This document shows, one piece after another, positions 1-7,268 of a DNA stretch of 11,154 nt. Below the pieces are notes generated by a model, which made no database searches, had not been told where the DNA came from, and saw only the letters and a list, made by a program, of their open reading frames with translations. The position numbers and the translations under genes were made by a program. Where the stretch lies: NCBI GenBank assembly GCA_035576005.1, contig DATLXH010000074.1, forward strand, positions 1-11,154, in the 5' to 3' direction. The stretch's first letter is position 1. The number at the start of each line of letters is the position of its first letter. The DNA is from DATLXH01 sp035576005 (lineage in GTDB: Bacteria; Acidobacteriota; Thermoanaerobaculia; Gp7-AA8).

Positions 1-70
1 GAGAGGGGCCGCGAGAGATACGAAGACCTCGCCCTTTTCGAAGGACTGGCGAGACTTTCACGCCCCTCTC
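1..70. repeat. GC-rich structured segment, possible part of a dispersed repeat (cut by window edge)
   Basis: The first eight bases (gagagggg, 1-8) are the exact reverse complement of cccctctc at 63-70. Between these arms lies a second inverted pair, ctcgcc (28-33) and ggcgag (48-53), with a small TTCG-capped stem inside it. The outer arms share the CCCTCTCC/GGAGAGGG core of the palindromes at 92-114 and 11134-11154, so this is probably another part or copy of the same element. The left arm may continue beyond the window. No protein-coding signal is seen here. Confidence 0.4.
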
Positions 71-91
71 CCTGCTTCGCTCCGCTCGCTT

Positions 92-114
92 CCCTCTCCC
101 CGCCGGGGAGAGGG
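92..114. repeat. Perfect palindrome, 10-bp arms with 3-base loop (dispersed repeat copy)
   Basis: The arms are ccctctcccc (92-101) and ggggagaggg (105-114) around the loop gcc (102-104). A near-identical palindrome with the same CCCTCTCCC core occurs at 11134-11154, which argues for a dispersed repeat of REP-like type rather than a terminator unique to one gene. It lies downstream of the NHL-repeat gene. No T-run follows on either strand, so it is not a classical intrinsic terminator, although it could still protect mRNA 3' ends. Confidence 0.6.
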
Positions 115-119
115 ATTAC

Positions 120-132
120 GCCGCTTCGCGGC
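120..132. other. Small GC stem-loop downstream of the NHL-repeat gene
   Basis: The arms gccgc (120-124) and gcggc (128-132) form a perfect 5-bp stem around ttc. It lies six bases from the palindrome at 92-114, so the two may be parts of one repeat unit. No T-tract follows. The rest of 133-261 shows no gene, no RNA gene and no strong motif. Confidence 0.3.
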
Positions 133-261
133 TCAACGACGCCAGACAGTGAACCGGTGTCATCAGAAGCGGCGGCACGGCGAAATGTCGCGACCGAGGG
201 GTCAGGTGTTTAGCAGCGTCACGAGATCAGACTGCGTCGGTGCTGTAGCTGCAGCGCCTTG

Positions 262-1338
262 TCAGCCTGCCCGTGGAGTGAGAGCGTCCGGCGTGTTGGG
301 CGGCCTCCTTCGGCGGCGAAACCAAGTTGCAAGGACAATCAAACCCACCACTGCAGTGACCACCACTGTCGCGGCGAGACTGTGCCGGCCCCACATCTGT
401 GCCAGTTGAGTCACATTTCCGTCCGCCGACACTCTACGGACACGCATGTAAGGTCCAATCGCGACATCGCCAAGAATCGCAAGCGGCATCCGCAAGTGCT
501 CGAGAACGTACAGCCCGTCGCGCGCCACCGCGATTCCAGACGGCGCCCAAAGCAAACCAGTGTGCAGAACGGTGCTCACCACGCCGTCGGCCGTGATCTT
601 GAGAATCCGTCGATTGGCGTAGTCGGCGGTGTAGACGTTCCCACCCGCATCCACAGCAATTCCCAGCAGATCTTCATCCCATGTTCGCGCAGTGAGCGGG
701 CCGGCGCCGTGCGTGCTCACAGTTCCATCCGTTCCCACGCGGCGAACGTGGGGTCCGTCCGTCAGATAAATCGCTGAATCCGGTCCCCATGCCATTCCAT
801 CGATTCCCATGAACTTTGCCTGCGAAGCAGTTCCGTCGCTATATCCCGCCGTGCTTCCAGCCAGCCTGGTGATCACGCCGGTTGCGCTTCGTGTCATGAG
901 CATCACGTTCCGCGCTTGCGCGTTGTGCGGGCTGGCTGAGTACACACTCCCGACGCCATCCATGAGGAACGATTGCAATCCGAGTGGAAGATTCTCGGTG
1001 GGTGGAATGACGTCAGTGAGTTGCCCGTCCGGCGTTAGCCGCCAGACACTTCGAATCGGAAGCGTGAGGTGAGGATTGGTTCCGTACACGTTCCCGTCGG
1101 AATCGAGAGCGAGTGCGTGTGAATGTTTGCCGAGCAGGACTTTTTCGACTCTTCCCTGGCTGGAAATTCTCCAGATGATGTTCGCCGGGATGTCGCCAAT
1201 GTAGACCTGACCCGCCGCATTCACGACGATGCCCCAGCCTTCGTGCGCCTCTGCGCTGGGTGAGGGAAGTACACAGGCGCCAACGAATAGCAGCGAGAAA
1301 ATTCGAGACAACCTGCCCGGCGAGTGTGAGACCGACAC
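262..1338 (-). CDS. Secreted NHL-repeat beta-propeller protein with C-terminal membrane anchor
   Basis: The 358-residue product begins with a basic stretch and a hydrophobic core (about residues 9-25). A possible signal peptidase cut lies after AEA (29-31); the VGAC stretch (19-22) could instead be a weak lipobox. Residues 32 to about 315 hold roughly six NHL/SMP-30-like repeats, each with an IAVD-GNVY-type strand and an RRV-x-x-DG-x-V turn, for example 226-256 and 266-312. This suggests a six-bladed propeller. The C-terminus has one hydrophobic helix (about 320-340), then five arginines (341-345) and a short Pro-rich tail, so the propeller would sit outside the membrane with its tail in the cytoplasm. 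The start is GTG, with AGGG just upstream; a TTG at codon 10 is an alternative. The gene begins 28 bases after the DUF1772-like gene and is probably the last of that operon. NHL propellers usually bind ligands or proteins; no catalytic residues are evident and the function is unknown. Confidence 0.75.
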   Translation of the reverse strand: MSVSHSPGRLSRIFSLLFVGACVLPSPSAEAHEGWGIVVNAAGQVYIGDIPANIIWRISSQGRVEKVLLGKHSHALALDSDGNVYGTNPHLTLPIRSVWRLTPDGQLTDVIPPTENLPLGLQSFLMDGVGSVYSASPHNAQARNVMLMTRSATGVITRLAGSTAGYSDGTASQAKFMGIDGMAWGPDSAIYLTDGPHVRRVGTDGTVSTHGAGPLTARTWDEDLLGIAVDAGGNVYTADYANRRILKITADGVVSTVLHTGLLWAPSGIAVARDGLYVLEHLRMPLAILGDVAIGPYMRVRRVSADGNVTQLAQMWGRHSLAATVVVTAVVGLIVLATWFRRRRRPPNTPDALTPRAG

Positions 1339-1366
1339 GCCCTGACATCCCGCGCAGATTCGCGCT

Positions 1367-1870
1367 TTACCTCGACTCGGTTGTCATCGCGCCTGCGACT
1401 GACGAGCCTACCGCGCAGATGAACGCGCTGATTCCAAGCGCGGTGCGCATCGCGTGGGCCCGAGTCCAGTTCTTCGTCAGCGACTGCGAAACTTCGCTCG
1501 GATAGTCCGCGGGAGGCTGAAGCTCGATCTCCTGATTGATAGGCACCGTGCCCAGCAGCGTTGTCGCGACGACGCCTGCCAGCCCCAGTGCGGAGAGAAC
1601 GTCCAGGACGCGGCGTGCTCGTTCGCCTCGGGCGCCAACGACGAGTGTCATCGATGTCGCGAGAGCAATGGGGCCGATGGCGTTGAAGTACTTGTCGGCC
1701 TCCGAGTTCCGACGTTTCCCTTCATCCGAGCCGGCGCGTTCATTCTCCCATCCGGGTGTAAGAGCAGATTCGCCGAAACCGAGGGACCCGGCCAGGAGAC
1801 CGGAAGTCGTGAGGTTCACAAATCGGATCGCAGATTCGACGTTCACGTTCATTTGAAGACGCTCCATCAT
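1367..1870 (-). CDS. DUF1772-like (anthrone oxygenase-like family) membrane protein
   Basis: The 167-residue product has about four hydrophobic segments (roughly 16-35, 63-80, 88-110 and 143-162). It also has a VPIN motif (109-112) followed by a polar stretch and NWTRAHAMRT (134-143). This pattern matches the DUF1772 family as I know it, where an N-x-P-I-N-like motif precedes an R-x-H-x-x-R-T helix. Some fungal relatives take part in anthrone oxidation, but most bacterial members have no known role. The first ATG at 1870 overlaps the DUF1634 stop as ATGA. A second in-frame ATG at 1852 has GGAG nine bases upstream (1865-1862) and may be the true start, giving 161 residues. The insert at about 36-60 is charged and probably exposed. 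The family call rests on motif memory, so it is moderate; the membrane nature is clear. Confidence 0.65.
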   Translation of the reverse strand: MMERLQMNVNVESAIRFVNLTTSGLLAGSLGFGESALTPGWENERAGSDEGKRRNSEADKYFNAIGPIALATSMTLVVGARGERARRVLDVLSALGLAGVVATTLLGTVPINQEIELQPPADYPSEVSQSLTKNWTRAHAMRTALGISAFICAVGSSVAGAMTTESR

Positions 1871-2202
1871 GAAAGTCCAATCACAGCGCTCAATACCAGA
1901 AGCAAGAGTACACCGATGGAAATGATCGCAAAAGACATTTCACGAGTGCGGAAGAATTCGATGGTGAGAATGATGACGCGTGCCAGAGGTGTCATCATCA
2001 GCAAAAGCACGCCAAAGTGAATCACGGAGAACGAGTCGCCCCTCAACGCGGACGCAACCAACGAGACCGGATTCGACGGCTTCAATAGCCGTGCGGGCTG
2101 CGGTTGAACGTAGTGAAGGATGAGACCGACGATCAGCAGGCTGAAGCTGATTACCACTCCGGACCGGAGGGTAAGGCTCGTTGCTCGGATTGTCCGGCTC
2201 AT
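1867..2202 (-). CDS. DUF1634 small membrane protein
   Basis: The 111-residue protein has three predicted membrane helices (about residues 15-32, 58-82 and 90-110). The second contains the HFGVLLLMMTPLAR pattern (62-75), which resembles the H-x-G-(4-5)-TP-x-x-R signature of DUF1634. Family members are often encoded beside TauE/SafE transporters, as here, and may be accessory subunits, but their biochemical role is not established. The ATG overlaps the stop codon of the TauE/SafE gene by four bases (ATGA), and a GGAGAG Shine-Dalgarno sequence lies five bases upstream inside that gene. Coupled translation and joint function are therefore likely. The length is normal for the family. Confidence 0.8.
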   Translation of the reverse strand: MSRTIRATSLTLRSGVVISFSLLIVGLILHYVQPQPARLLKPSNPVSLVASALRGDSFSVIHFGVLLLMMTPLARVIILTIEFFRTREMSFAIISIGVLLLLVLSAVIGLS

Positions 2203-3056
2203 CGGATCTCTCCGCTCAGTGCCTTCCAGAACAGCTGAGCCGCGATCACGATCATCAGGACTGCGAAGGCGCGTCTGAGGGCGCTACCTTTGATTTTCCC
2301 CGAGATCTGCGCACCGGCTCGGGAACCAATCACCACGCCAACGACCGAGGCCGCGGTGACCAACGGGGATATCTCACCTCGGCCGTAGTAAACGACCGAA
2401 CTGGCGAGTGCGGTGACGCCGATCATGAAGTTCGAAGTCGCCGCCGCCGCTTTCATTGGAACGGAGCAATACATGGTGAGAACCGGCACTTTGAGTATCC
2501 CTCCGCCGACTCCCAGGAGGCCGCTGAGCAAACCTGCCGCACCCGAGACTCCCATCGCGAGCGGAAGGCGACTGATCTCGTAGGAGACCTCGTGTGCTTC
2601 GGCATCGTCGAAGTAGCGGGAGCCAAGACGTTTCTGGAAACGCGGTTTCGCGTTCCCCGGCAGCTCTGGAGGGGGCAGCGTGCGGAGTGCCGGTTCCTTG
2701 CGCGCCATCGGGATGGCCATCAGAGTCATGGCAGAAGCGAAAAGTATGACCAGCGCGTTCCCCGGCAGCAGCCCGGCGACGAGGCTTCCGAGCATTGCGC
2801 CAAGGACAGTCCAGAGCTCGAGTGTCATACCGAGCCGCACGTTCGCGACTCCTCGCTCGACGAACCTGGCTGCCGCAGCGCTGGAAGTCGCGATCACACA
2901 GAGGAGCGAGGTCGCCACAGCGTTGTGCATCGGCACCTTCAGAGCGAGTACCAGGACAGGAACCATGAGGATTCCACCGCCGAGTCCAAAAAGCGAGCCG
3001 ATGAGGCCAGCTGCAATCCCTGAAGCGACGAGAAGGGCCAGCTCAGAGAGCGCCAT
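2199..3056 (-). CDS. TauE/SafE-family membrane transporter (sulfite/organosulfur exporter-like)
   Basis: The 285-residue protein has about eight hydrophobic helices in two homologous halves. Each half starts with the family hallmark: GLGGGILMVPVL at 24-35 and GVGGGILKVPVL at 182-193. Each hallmark is followed by VPM-x-x-A-x-ATS (41-50 and 199-208) and then by a basic RG turn (68-69 and 225-226). This internal duplication is typical of TauE/SafE (PF01925). A polar loop of about 45 residues (118-163) joins the halves. Characterised members move sulfite, sulfoacetate or related anions, but the family is broad and the substrate here cannot be read from sequence. The gene follows a 160-base gap after the TPR gene and leads an operon with DUF1634, DUF1772-like and NHL genes. 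The ATG at 3056 has no clear Shine-Dalgarno sequence, and no nearby alternative is better. Confidence 0.85.
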   Translation of the reverse strand: MALSELALLVASGIAAGLIGSLFGLGGGILMVPVLVLALKVPMHNAVATSLLCVIATSSAAAARFVERGVANVRLGMTLELWTVLGAMLGSLVAGLLPGNALVILFASAMTLMAIPMARKEPALRTLPPPELPGNAKPRFQKRLGSRYFDDAEAHEVSYEISRLPLAMGVSGAAGLLSGLLGVGGGILKVPVLTMYCSVPMKAAAATSNFMIGVTALASSVVYYGRGEISPLVTAASVVGVVIGSRAGAQISGKIKGSALRRAFAVLMIVIAAQLFWKALSGEIR

Positions 3057-3216
3057 CAGGGGGCGAGCCCGCGTGTGATCTTTTCAGGAGCTCTGGTGTG
3101 GGGAGTGGGAGACTCGCGGTATAGAACCACCGTGCGCAACTGAGGAGCCGGCCGTGCGTACCGTTTGAAGCGGACACTCCCAGCTCGGTTCAAAGGAGAG
3201 AGCGTGCTCGTCAATC
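3057..3216 (-). other. Intergenic region between TPR gene and TauE/SafE operon
   Basis: This is one of the two longest spacers in the left half of the window and must hold any separate promoter for the transporter operon. I see only a weak -10-like TATACC on the minus strand (3123-3118) and scattered TTGA-type -35 fragments at unsuitable distances. There is no convincing hairpin with a T-tract to end the TPR transcript. No open reading frame or RNA gene is supported. Confidence 0.3.
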
Positions 3217-6200
3217 TCAGCGGTTGACGTCCTCGAGCTCTTTGATTCGCGAGGCGATGTCGCGATAGTTCGAGTTCAGTCCGTAGACCTCCGTGAAGGT
3301 CTTCTGCGCTTCGGTCGCGTCTCCAACCTCCATCTGTGCTGAGCCGAGATCGTACAAAAGTCCGACGGTCTCTTCTTCTGTCACGTCAGGTGATTCGAGC
3401 CCCTTCCGGTACCACTTGATCGAGAGTTGTGGCATACCCTTTTCGAGAAAGCAGAGGCCTAACATTGAGCAGCACTCGACGATTCGCTTCGGATCCTTCG
3501 AGGCAAGCTGGAACTCGCCGATAGCCTCATCAGTGAGTCCCATTTCCTTGTAAGCGATTCCGAGGTTGTAGTGAGTGTCGTAGTCCTCACTATCGAGCTG
3601 CTGCTCGACCCCCTTTTTGAATTCCTTGAAGATCTCTTCGAGCGACTGCTCTTCCTCGGAAAGGGAGAGGAGCTCGTCGCCATCCTGGCTTAACTCTTCC
3701 TCGAGCTCTGCAGCCAGATCGAAGAAGTCGTCCTCATCCGCGAACAGGCTCTCCTCGCCGCCACCTGGGGCCGGGCTCTCGGGAACGCCCACGACCGGGG
3801 CCGCAGCGGGGGGCTCGACCAGATCTTCGAAATCATCAAAAAGGGCGGTGGCGTCTTCTGTCGGAGTCGCTAGAATTTGCGCAGTCGCGAGCTTTTCCTT
3901 TTCGGCGACCAGCAGGTCAAGTCTTTCCTGCCGGGAGACAATCTCAGGATCGCTGGGGAAACGCGCCGACAATCGGGAAAGCTTTACTCCCGCGTCCTCG
4001 AGGTCGCCTCCCTCGAGGTGGTAATCAATCTCACCCAGTTCCTCAACGGGTGCGGTCACAGGCACTACGAGCGACTCATCTTCGACCAGATCGAGCAGCG
4101 CACCGCTGACGAGTGGCTCGCTGCTGTCGTCTGTCAGACCTCCCGGTAGCGCATCTACAGGTTGCTCCATGTCGAACTGCCCTTCCATGGCTGATGATTC
4201 AGTGCTGGGAAAGGGCGTCGTGAAATCGGTTGATTCGCTCAACTCGGCGCTCTTTTCGATTGACGGAGTGTCGATCGCGCTCTCGATTGAGTCGGCAGAG
4301 AGGGACCCGCTGAAGTCGAGGCCATCGATCTGCTCCGCCTGGACCGGCTCGCTCGCCTCAAGCGCAGCCGCCGGAGGTTCTGAGTCGAGCTCGATCTCTG
4401 CAGGCATCTCGAACGCGATGGAGTCGAGAGCGTCCGCCGCTACTGCCGGCTCATCGTCGGGAAGCTGGAGAGTCGGATCCAAGGAAATCGAGTGCGCCGG
4501 ACCATCGTCGATCGATGGCAGCGCAACAGGCGGAACCTCTTCGGGAACGAAGTCGAGCTCGATGGACGATTCGGTCAGGGAGACCGGAATCTCCTGGTCG
4601 GGCGCGTTCAGCGTCAGCTCGCTCTCGTCGCTGATCGCGATCATGGAAGGCTCGACCGTGAATTCCTCGGAGAGGTCCGAAAGCTCTGTGTCAGGCATGT
4701 CGTCAAGATCGAGCACGATCTCGTCCTCGTCTGCCAGACTACCCAGCTCGATCTCGTTGAGTTGTTCGACCGCTGGTTCGATTGCTGGTGGCGCTGCCAC
4801 CGCAACCGGAGCCGGAGCCGGAGCCCGCTTCGGAGCTTCAACCGGGGCAGGCGCTGCCGTTGTCACCGAGGACACTCCACGGCGGAGCATTTCGGCTTGG
4901 ACCGATTGAATCGTATCGAGGTCGCCATTCTCTTTGAGAAGCCCGAGATAGGCGGCGCCAATGGTCCGTGCCTCGTCGAGCATTCCTTCGTCGAGGAAGA
5001 CTCGAAGGAGCTTCTCATGCGCCTGAAGATTCCGTGGGGCGCGAGTCAGGATCGTGCGGAGATGCTCGATCGCTTTATCTGCCAGACCATACTTGGCAAA
5101 TACCTCGGCCTCAGTCAGATGCTCTGTGATCAGATCGAGGTCATCATCTTCGTCCGCGGAGACGACCTCTTCGACAGGACTGAGCTCGATTACCGAATCG
5201 TCTAATGCAGCCGTCCTGTCATTTTCGATCGGCGGTGAAAGGTCGAGATCTACCGCTTCGGATGAGTCGAGGTCGATGGAAAAGTCCATCTGTCCTTCGC
5301 TATCGTCAATGGTGATCGAGGTGTCGGGTTGCGCTGTGACCTCGCTTTTCCTGGCGCTGGTCGAAGGCGCCTCATCGTGGCCTCCGAGCTGGTTCTGAAC
5401 GAAAGCCAGCTTCTCCTTGTGCTGTGCGTTCTGCGGCTCACGCTTGATGAGGTCTCTGAGGACGGCGGCAGCCGGCACCAGCTGCTTGCGGCCGATGTGC
5501 GCTTCCGCGAGACTGTTCATAGAGGAAAGGATGTTGGTCTCTTCCCTGAGCTTCGTGTAGACGGCGACGAGTTTTTCCAGCGTGGGAATGTGGCCCGCGT
5601 CGACCCGGAGGACGCGATTGAGGTTCTCGACTCCGGCCTTTCCCTCACCCTTATTGACCTCCGCCTCCACTACAGGAGTGATGGTCTGCAGCGCCTGGTC
5701 TGGCGAATTGAGCCGAAGGTAGACATCCGTTAGAGCTTCGCGGATCGCGGTATCTGAAGGATTCGCCGCAAGACCCTGCTCGAGCGACTGCTTTGCGCCT
5801 GCGACGTTCCCCAACCCGAGTTGGGCGCGCCCGAGAAGGGAGAGCAGCCGGGGATTGCCGGGATTGCTCTCGAGCGAAGTCTCGATAAGCTGACTCGCGT
5901 TTTTGAAGTCTTTTGCATCGTGAAGCGCATTGAACAGCGACTCGGCGAGATCGAGGTTCGATCCGTCGATCTTGAGCGCCTTACGAAACACCTGGACCGC
6001 TTCGTCGAGCATCCCGCGTTTGAGAAGCATCCGGCCAATCCGGTCGTACTCCTTGAGCGCATTGGCGGTCTGGTTGTTCTGCGAATAGAGATCGGCCAGC
6101 TTGACGTGGACGTTAATCGAGTTGGGATCGAGCTCGGAGATCTTGCGGTACGTCGCGAGTGCGTTGGCGGGGTCGCCATGCTTGAGGTAGTAATCCGCCA

Positions 6201-6555
6201 GGACTTGGTACTGGCTCTTGGCCTCCATCGCGAGTCCCTGCTTCGCGTAGAGGTCTGCCAGTTTCGCGTAGATGTCGAGCTTGGAAGGATCGAGCTTGTT
6301 GATCTTTTTGAAGATCGCGATCGCTTTGAGGAAGAATCCGTCCCGCGAGTAGTGGTCGGCAATCTTGACGAAAACTTTGACCGCTTCATCGGTGCGGCTG
6401 ATCCGCACCCAGAGATCGCCGATCCGATTCAGGGTATTGACGTCATTGGGGTTGTCATCGAGAAGCCGTTCGTACTCTTTGATCGCCGGCTCGATCTTCC
6501 CCTTCGCGACCAGCTTTTCTGCGCTGGCAATGACCTTATCTCGCTGGACCGCCAT
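3217..6555 (-). CDS. Large multi-block tetratricopeptide-repeat protein with acidic linkers
   Basis: The 1112-residue protein has no signal peptide or membrane helix and is probably cytoplasmic. Residues 1 to about 390 form a near-continuous TPR array with classic helix pairs ending in consensus NPND, LDPSK and LDPNS turns (35-38, 88-92, 142-146). An acidic linker follows (about 395-478), then a TPR pair (about 479-560) and a Pro/Ala-rich stretch (565-595). A very long Asp/Glu/Ser-rich region comes next (598-840), then a TPR-like segment (843-897), another acidic linker (900-980) and C-terminal TPRs (985-1108). TPRs bind proteins, so a scaffold role is the best inference; no enzyme domain is visible. 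Proteins of this style with the N-terminal NPNDVNTLNRIGDL stretch occur in acidobacterial and deltaproteobacterial genomes, usually uncharacterised. The ATG overlaps the end of rnhB by 20 bases and has AAGGGA directly upstream, suggesting translational coupling. Its partner and process are unknown. Confidence 0.9.
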   Translation of the reverse strand: MAVQRDKVIASAEKLVAKGKIEPAIKEYERLLDDNPNDVNTLNRIGDLWVRISRTDEAVKVFVKIADHYSRDGFFLKAIAIFKKINKLDPSKLDIYAKLADLYAKQGLAMEAKSQYQVLADYYLKHGDPANALATYRKISELDPNSINVHVKLADLYSQNNQTANALKEYDRIGRMLLKRGMLDEAVQVFRKALKIDGSNLDLAESLFNALHDAKDFKNASQLIETSLESNPGNPRLLSLLGRAQLGLGNVAGAKQSLEQGLAANPSDTAIREALTDVYLRLNSPDQALQTITPVVEAEVNKGEGKAGVENLNRVLRVDAGHIPTLEKLVAVYTKLREETNILSSMNSLAEAHIGRKQLVPAAAVLRDLIKREPQNAQHKEKLAFVQNQLGGHDEAPSTSARKSEVTAQPDTSITIDDSEGQMDFSIDLDSSEAVDLDLSPPIENDRTAALDDSVIELSPVEEVVSADEDDDLDLITEHLTEAEVFAKYGLADKAIEHLRTILTRAPRNLQAHEKLLRVFLDEGMLDEARTIGAAYLGLLKENGDLDTIQSVQAEMLRRGVSSVTTAAPAPVEAPKRAPAPAPVAVAAPPAIEPAVEQLNEIELGSLADEDEIVLDLDDMPDTELSDLSEEFTVEPSMIAISDESELTLNAPDQEIPVSLTESSIELDFVPEEVPPVALPSIDDGPAHSISLDPTLQLPDDEPAVAADALDSIAFEMPAEIELDSEPPAAALEASEPVQAEQIDGLDFSGSLSADSIESAIDTPSIEKSAELSESTDFTTPFPSTESSAMEGQFDMEQPVDALPGGLTDDSSEPLVSGALLDLVEDESLVVPVTAPVEELGEIDYHLEGGDLEDAGVKLSRLSARFPSDPEIVSRQERLDLLVAEKEKLATAQILATPTEDATALFDDFEDLVEPPAAAPVVGVPESPAPGGGEESLFADEDDFFDLAAELEEELSQDGDELLSLSEEEQSLEEIFKEFKKGVEQQLDSEDYDTHYNLGIAYKEMGLTDEAIGEFQLASKDPKRIVECCSMLGLCFLEKGMPQLSIKWYRKGLESPDVTEEETVGLLYDLGSAQMEVGDATEAQKTFTEVYGLNSNYRDIASRIKELEDVNR

Positions 6556-7171
6556 TCCCTTGTTTTCGAGCGAACAGAAGTAAAGGCTCGGTTACCCCTT
6601 CGAATGATTTTCGGTGAATTGGAGTCGGACCGTGCTTGCGCAGAGCTTTCCAGTGCTCTTCGGTGCCGTACCCTCGGTTGTTGATGAAATCGTACAGCGG
6701 GTATCGTGCATGATACGACTCCATCAGGAGATCACGATAGACTTTTGCCACGATGGAAGCGGCAGCGATCGAGACGCTTCGCCTGTCGCCGTGAATCAAG
6801 GGCAGCTGCGGCAGCTCGAGCTTCTCCACCACGACAGCGTCAAGAAGTAGAACGTCGGGACGACAGGGGAGATTCTCGACGGCCTCACGCATCGCCAGCT
6901 TACTGGCCTGCAGGATATTGATACGGTCGATGGTCTCGGGCTCGATCACTCCGATCGCAACGCCGCGGGCGTTTCGGAGGATCAACTCACAAAGAGACTT
7001 GCGGTCTGTGTGAGAGACGACCTTGGAGTCGTTGACTCCGAATAGATTCGACTGGTCGAGAACGACAGCAGCGGCCACAACCGGTCCGGCCAGGCAGCCG
7101 CGGCCGACCTCGTCGGTGCCTGCAATCAGCCTGAAACCGAACTCGCCGAGCCGTCGCTCAACCTCCGACAT
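6536..7171 (-). CDS. rnhB: Ribonuclease HII
   Basis: RNase HII cuts RNA in RNA-DNA hybrids and starts removal of single ribonucleotides from DNA. The product is 211 residues, near the usual 200-215. The N-terminal motif is GTDEVGRG (18-25), carrying the first two catalytic acids, D20 and E21. The third is D111 in LLLDA, where most homologues have DG. The fourth is D147 in SIVAKVYRD (139-147). The C-terminal GYGTEEHWKALRKHGPTPIH stretch (167-186) is also diagnostic. I chose the ATG at 7171 because the reading frame further upstream overlaps rplS and has no ATG, GTG or TTG between the rplS stop and this codon. No strong Shine-Dalgarno sequence is seen. The rplS-rnhB order is common in bacteria. 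The stop lies inside the start of the TPR gene. Confidence 0.93.
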   Translation of the reverse strand: MSEVERRLGEFGFRLIAGTDEVGRGCLAGPVVAAAVVLDQSNLFGVNDSKVVSHTDRKSLCELILRNARGVAIGVIEPETIDRINILQASKLAMREAVENLPCRPDVLLLDAVVVEKLELPQLPLIHGDRRSVSIAAASIVAKVYRDLLMESYHARYPLYDFINNRGYGTEEHWKALRKHGPTPIHRKSFEGVTEPLLLFARKQGNGGPAR

Positions 7172-7226
7172 CTCGGCAATGCGGGCCAGCTCGGCGAAAA
7201 AGCGCTCGAGGTAGAAGGAGCCTGCA

Positions 7227-7249
7227 GCGCGGTCCGACGAGGACCGCGC
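7227..7249 (-). other. Strong GC stem-loop between rplS and rnhB
   Basis: The arms gcgcggtcc (7227-7235) and ggaccgcgc (7241-7249) are perfect reverse complements separated by five bases. The resulting 9-bp stem sits in the 97-base gap after rplS. On the transcribed strand the sequence after the stem is tgcaggctccttc, which lacks a U-run, so a classical terminator is unlikely. It may protect the 3' end of the upstream ribosomal message or lower rnhB expression. Confidence 0.45.
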
Positions 7250-7268
7250 GCGGGCCGGTTGTGCGGGT

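Noticed and set aside
92..114. Intrinsic terminator of the NHL-repeat gene
   Set aside because: The palindrome is strong but no T-run follows on either strand, and a related copy occurs at the other end of the window, so a dispersed repeat is the better reading.
149..777. Plus-strand frames at the left end
   Set aside because: They are Arg/Pro/His-rich, overlap the NHL-repeat gene in antisense and show no recognisable domain.
2181..3023. Plus-strand 280-residue frame opposite the TauE/SafE gene
   Set aside because: The opposite strand encodes a clear duplicated membrane transporter; this frame is hydrophilic, compositionally odd and without motifs.
3057..3216. Promoter TTGAAC...CTTCAA or TATACC for the transporter operon
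   Set aside because: No pair of boxes combines good matches with 16-18 base spacing; only a weak -10-like hexamer remains.
4169..4909. Long plus-strand Ser-rich reading frame opposite the TPR gene
   Set aside because: It is the complement of Asp/Glu/Ser-rich codons, whose antisense seldom gives stops; it has low complexity, no family features and no ribosome site.
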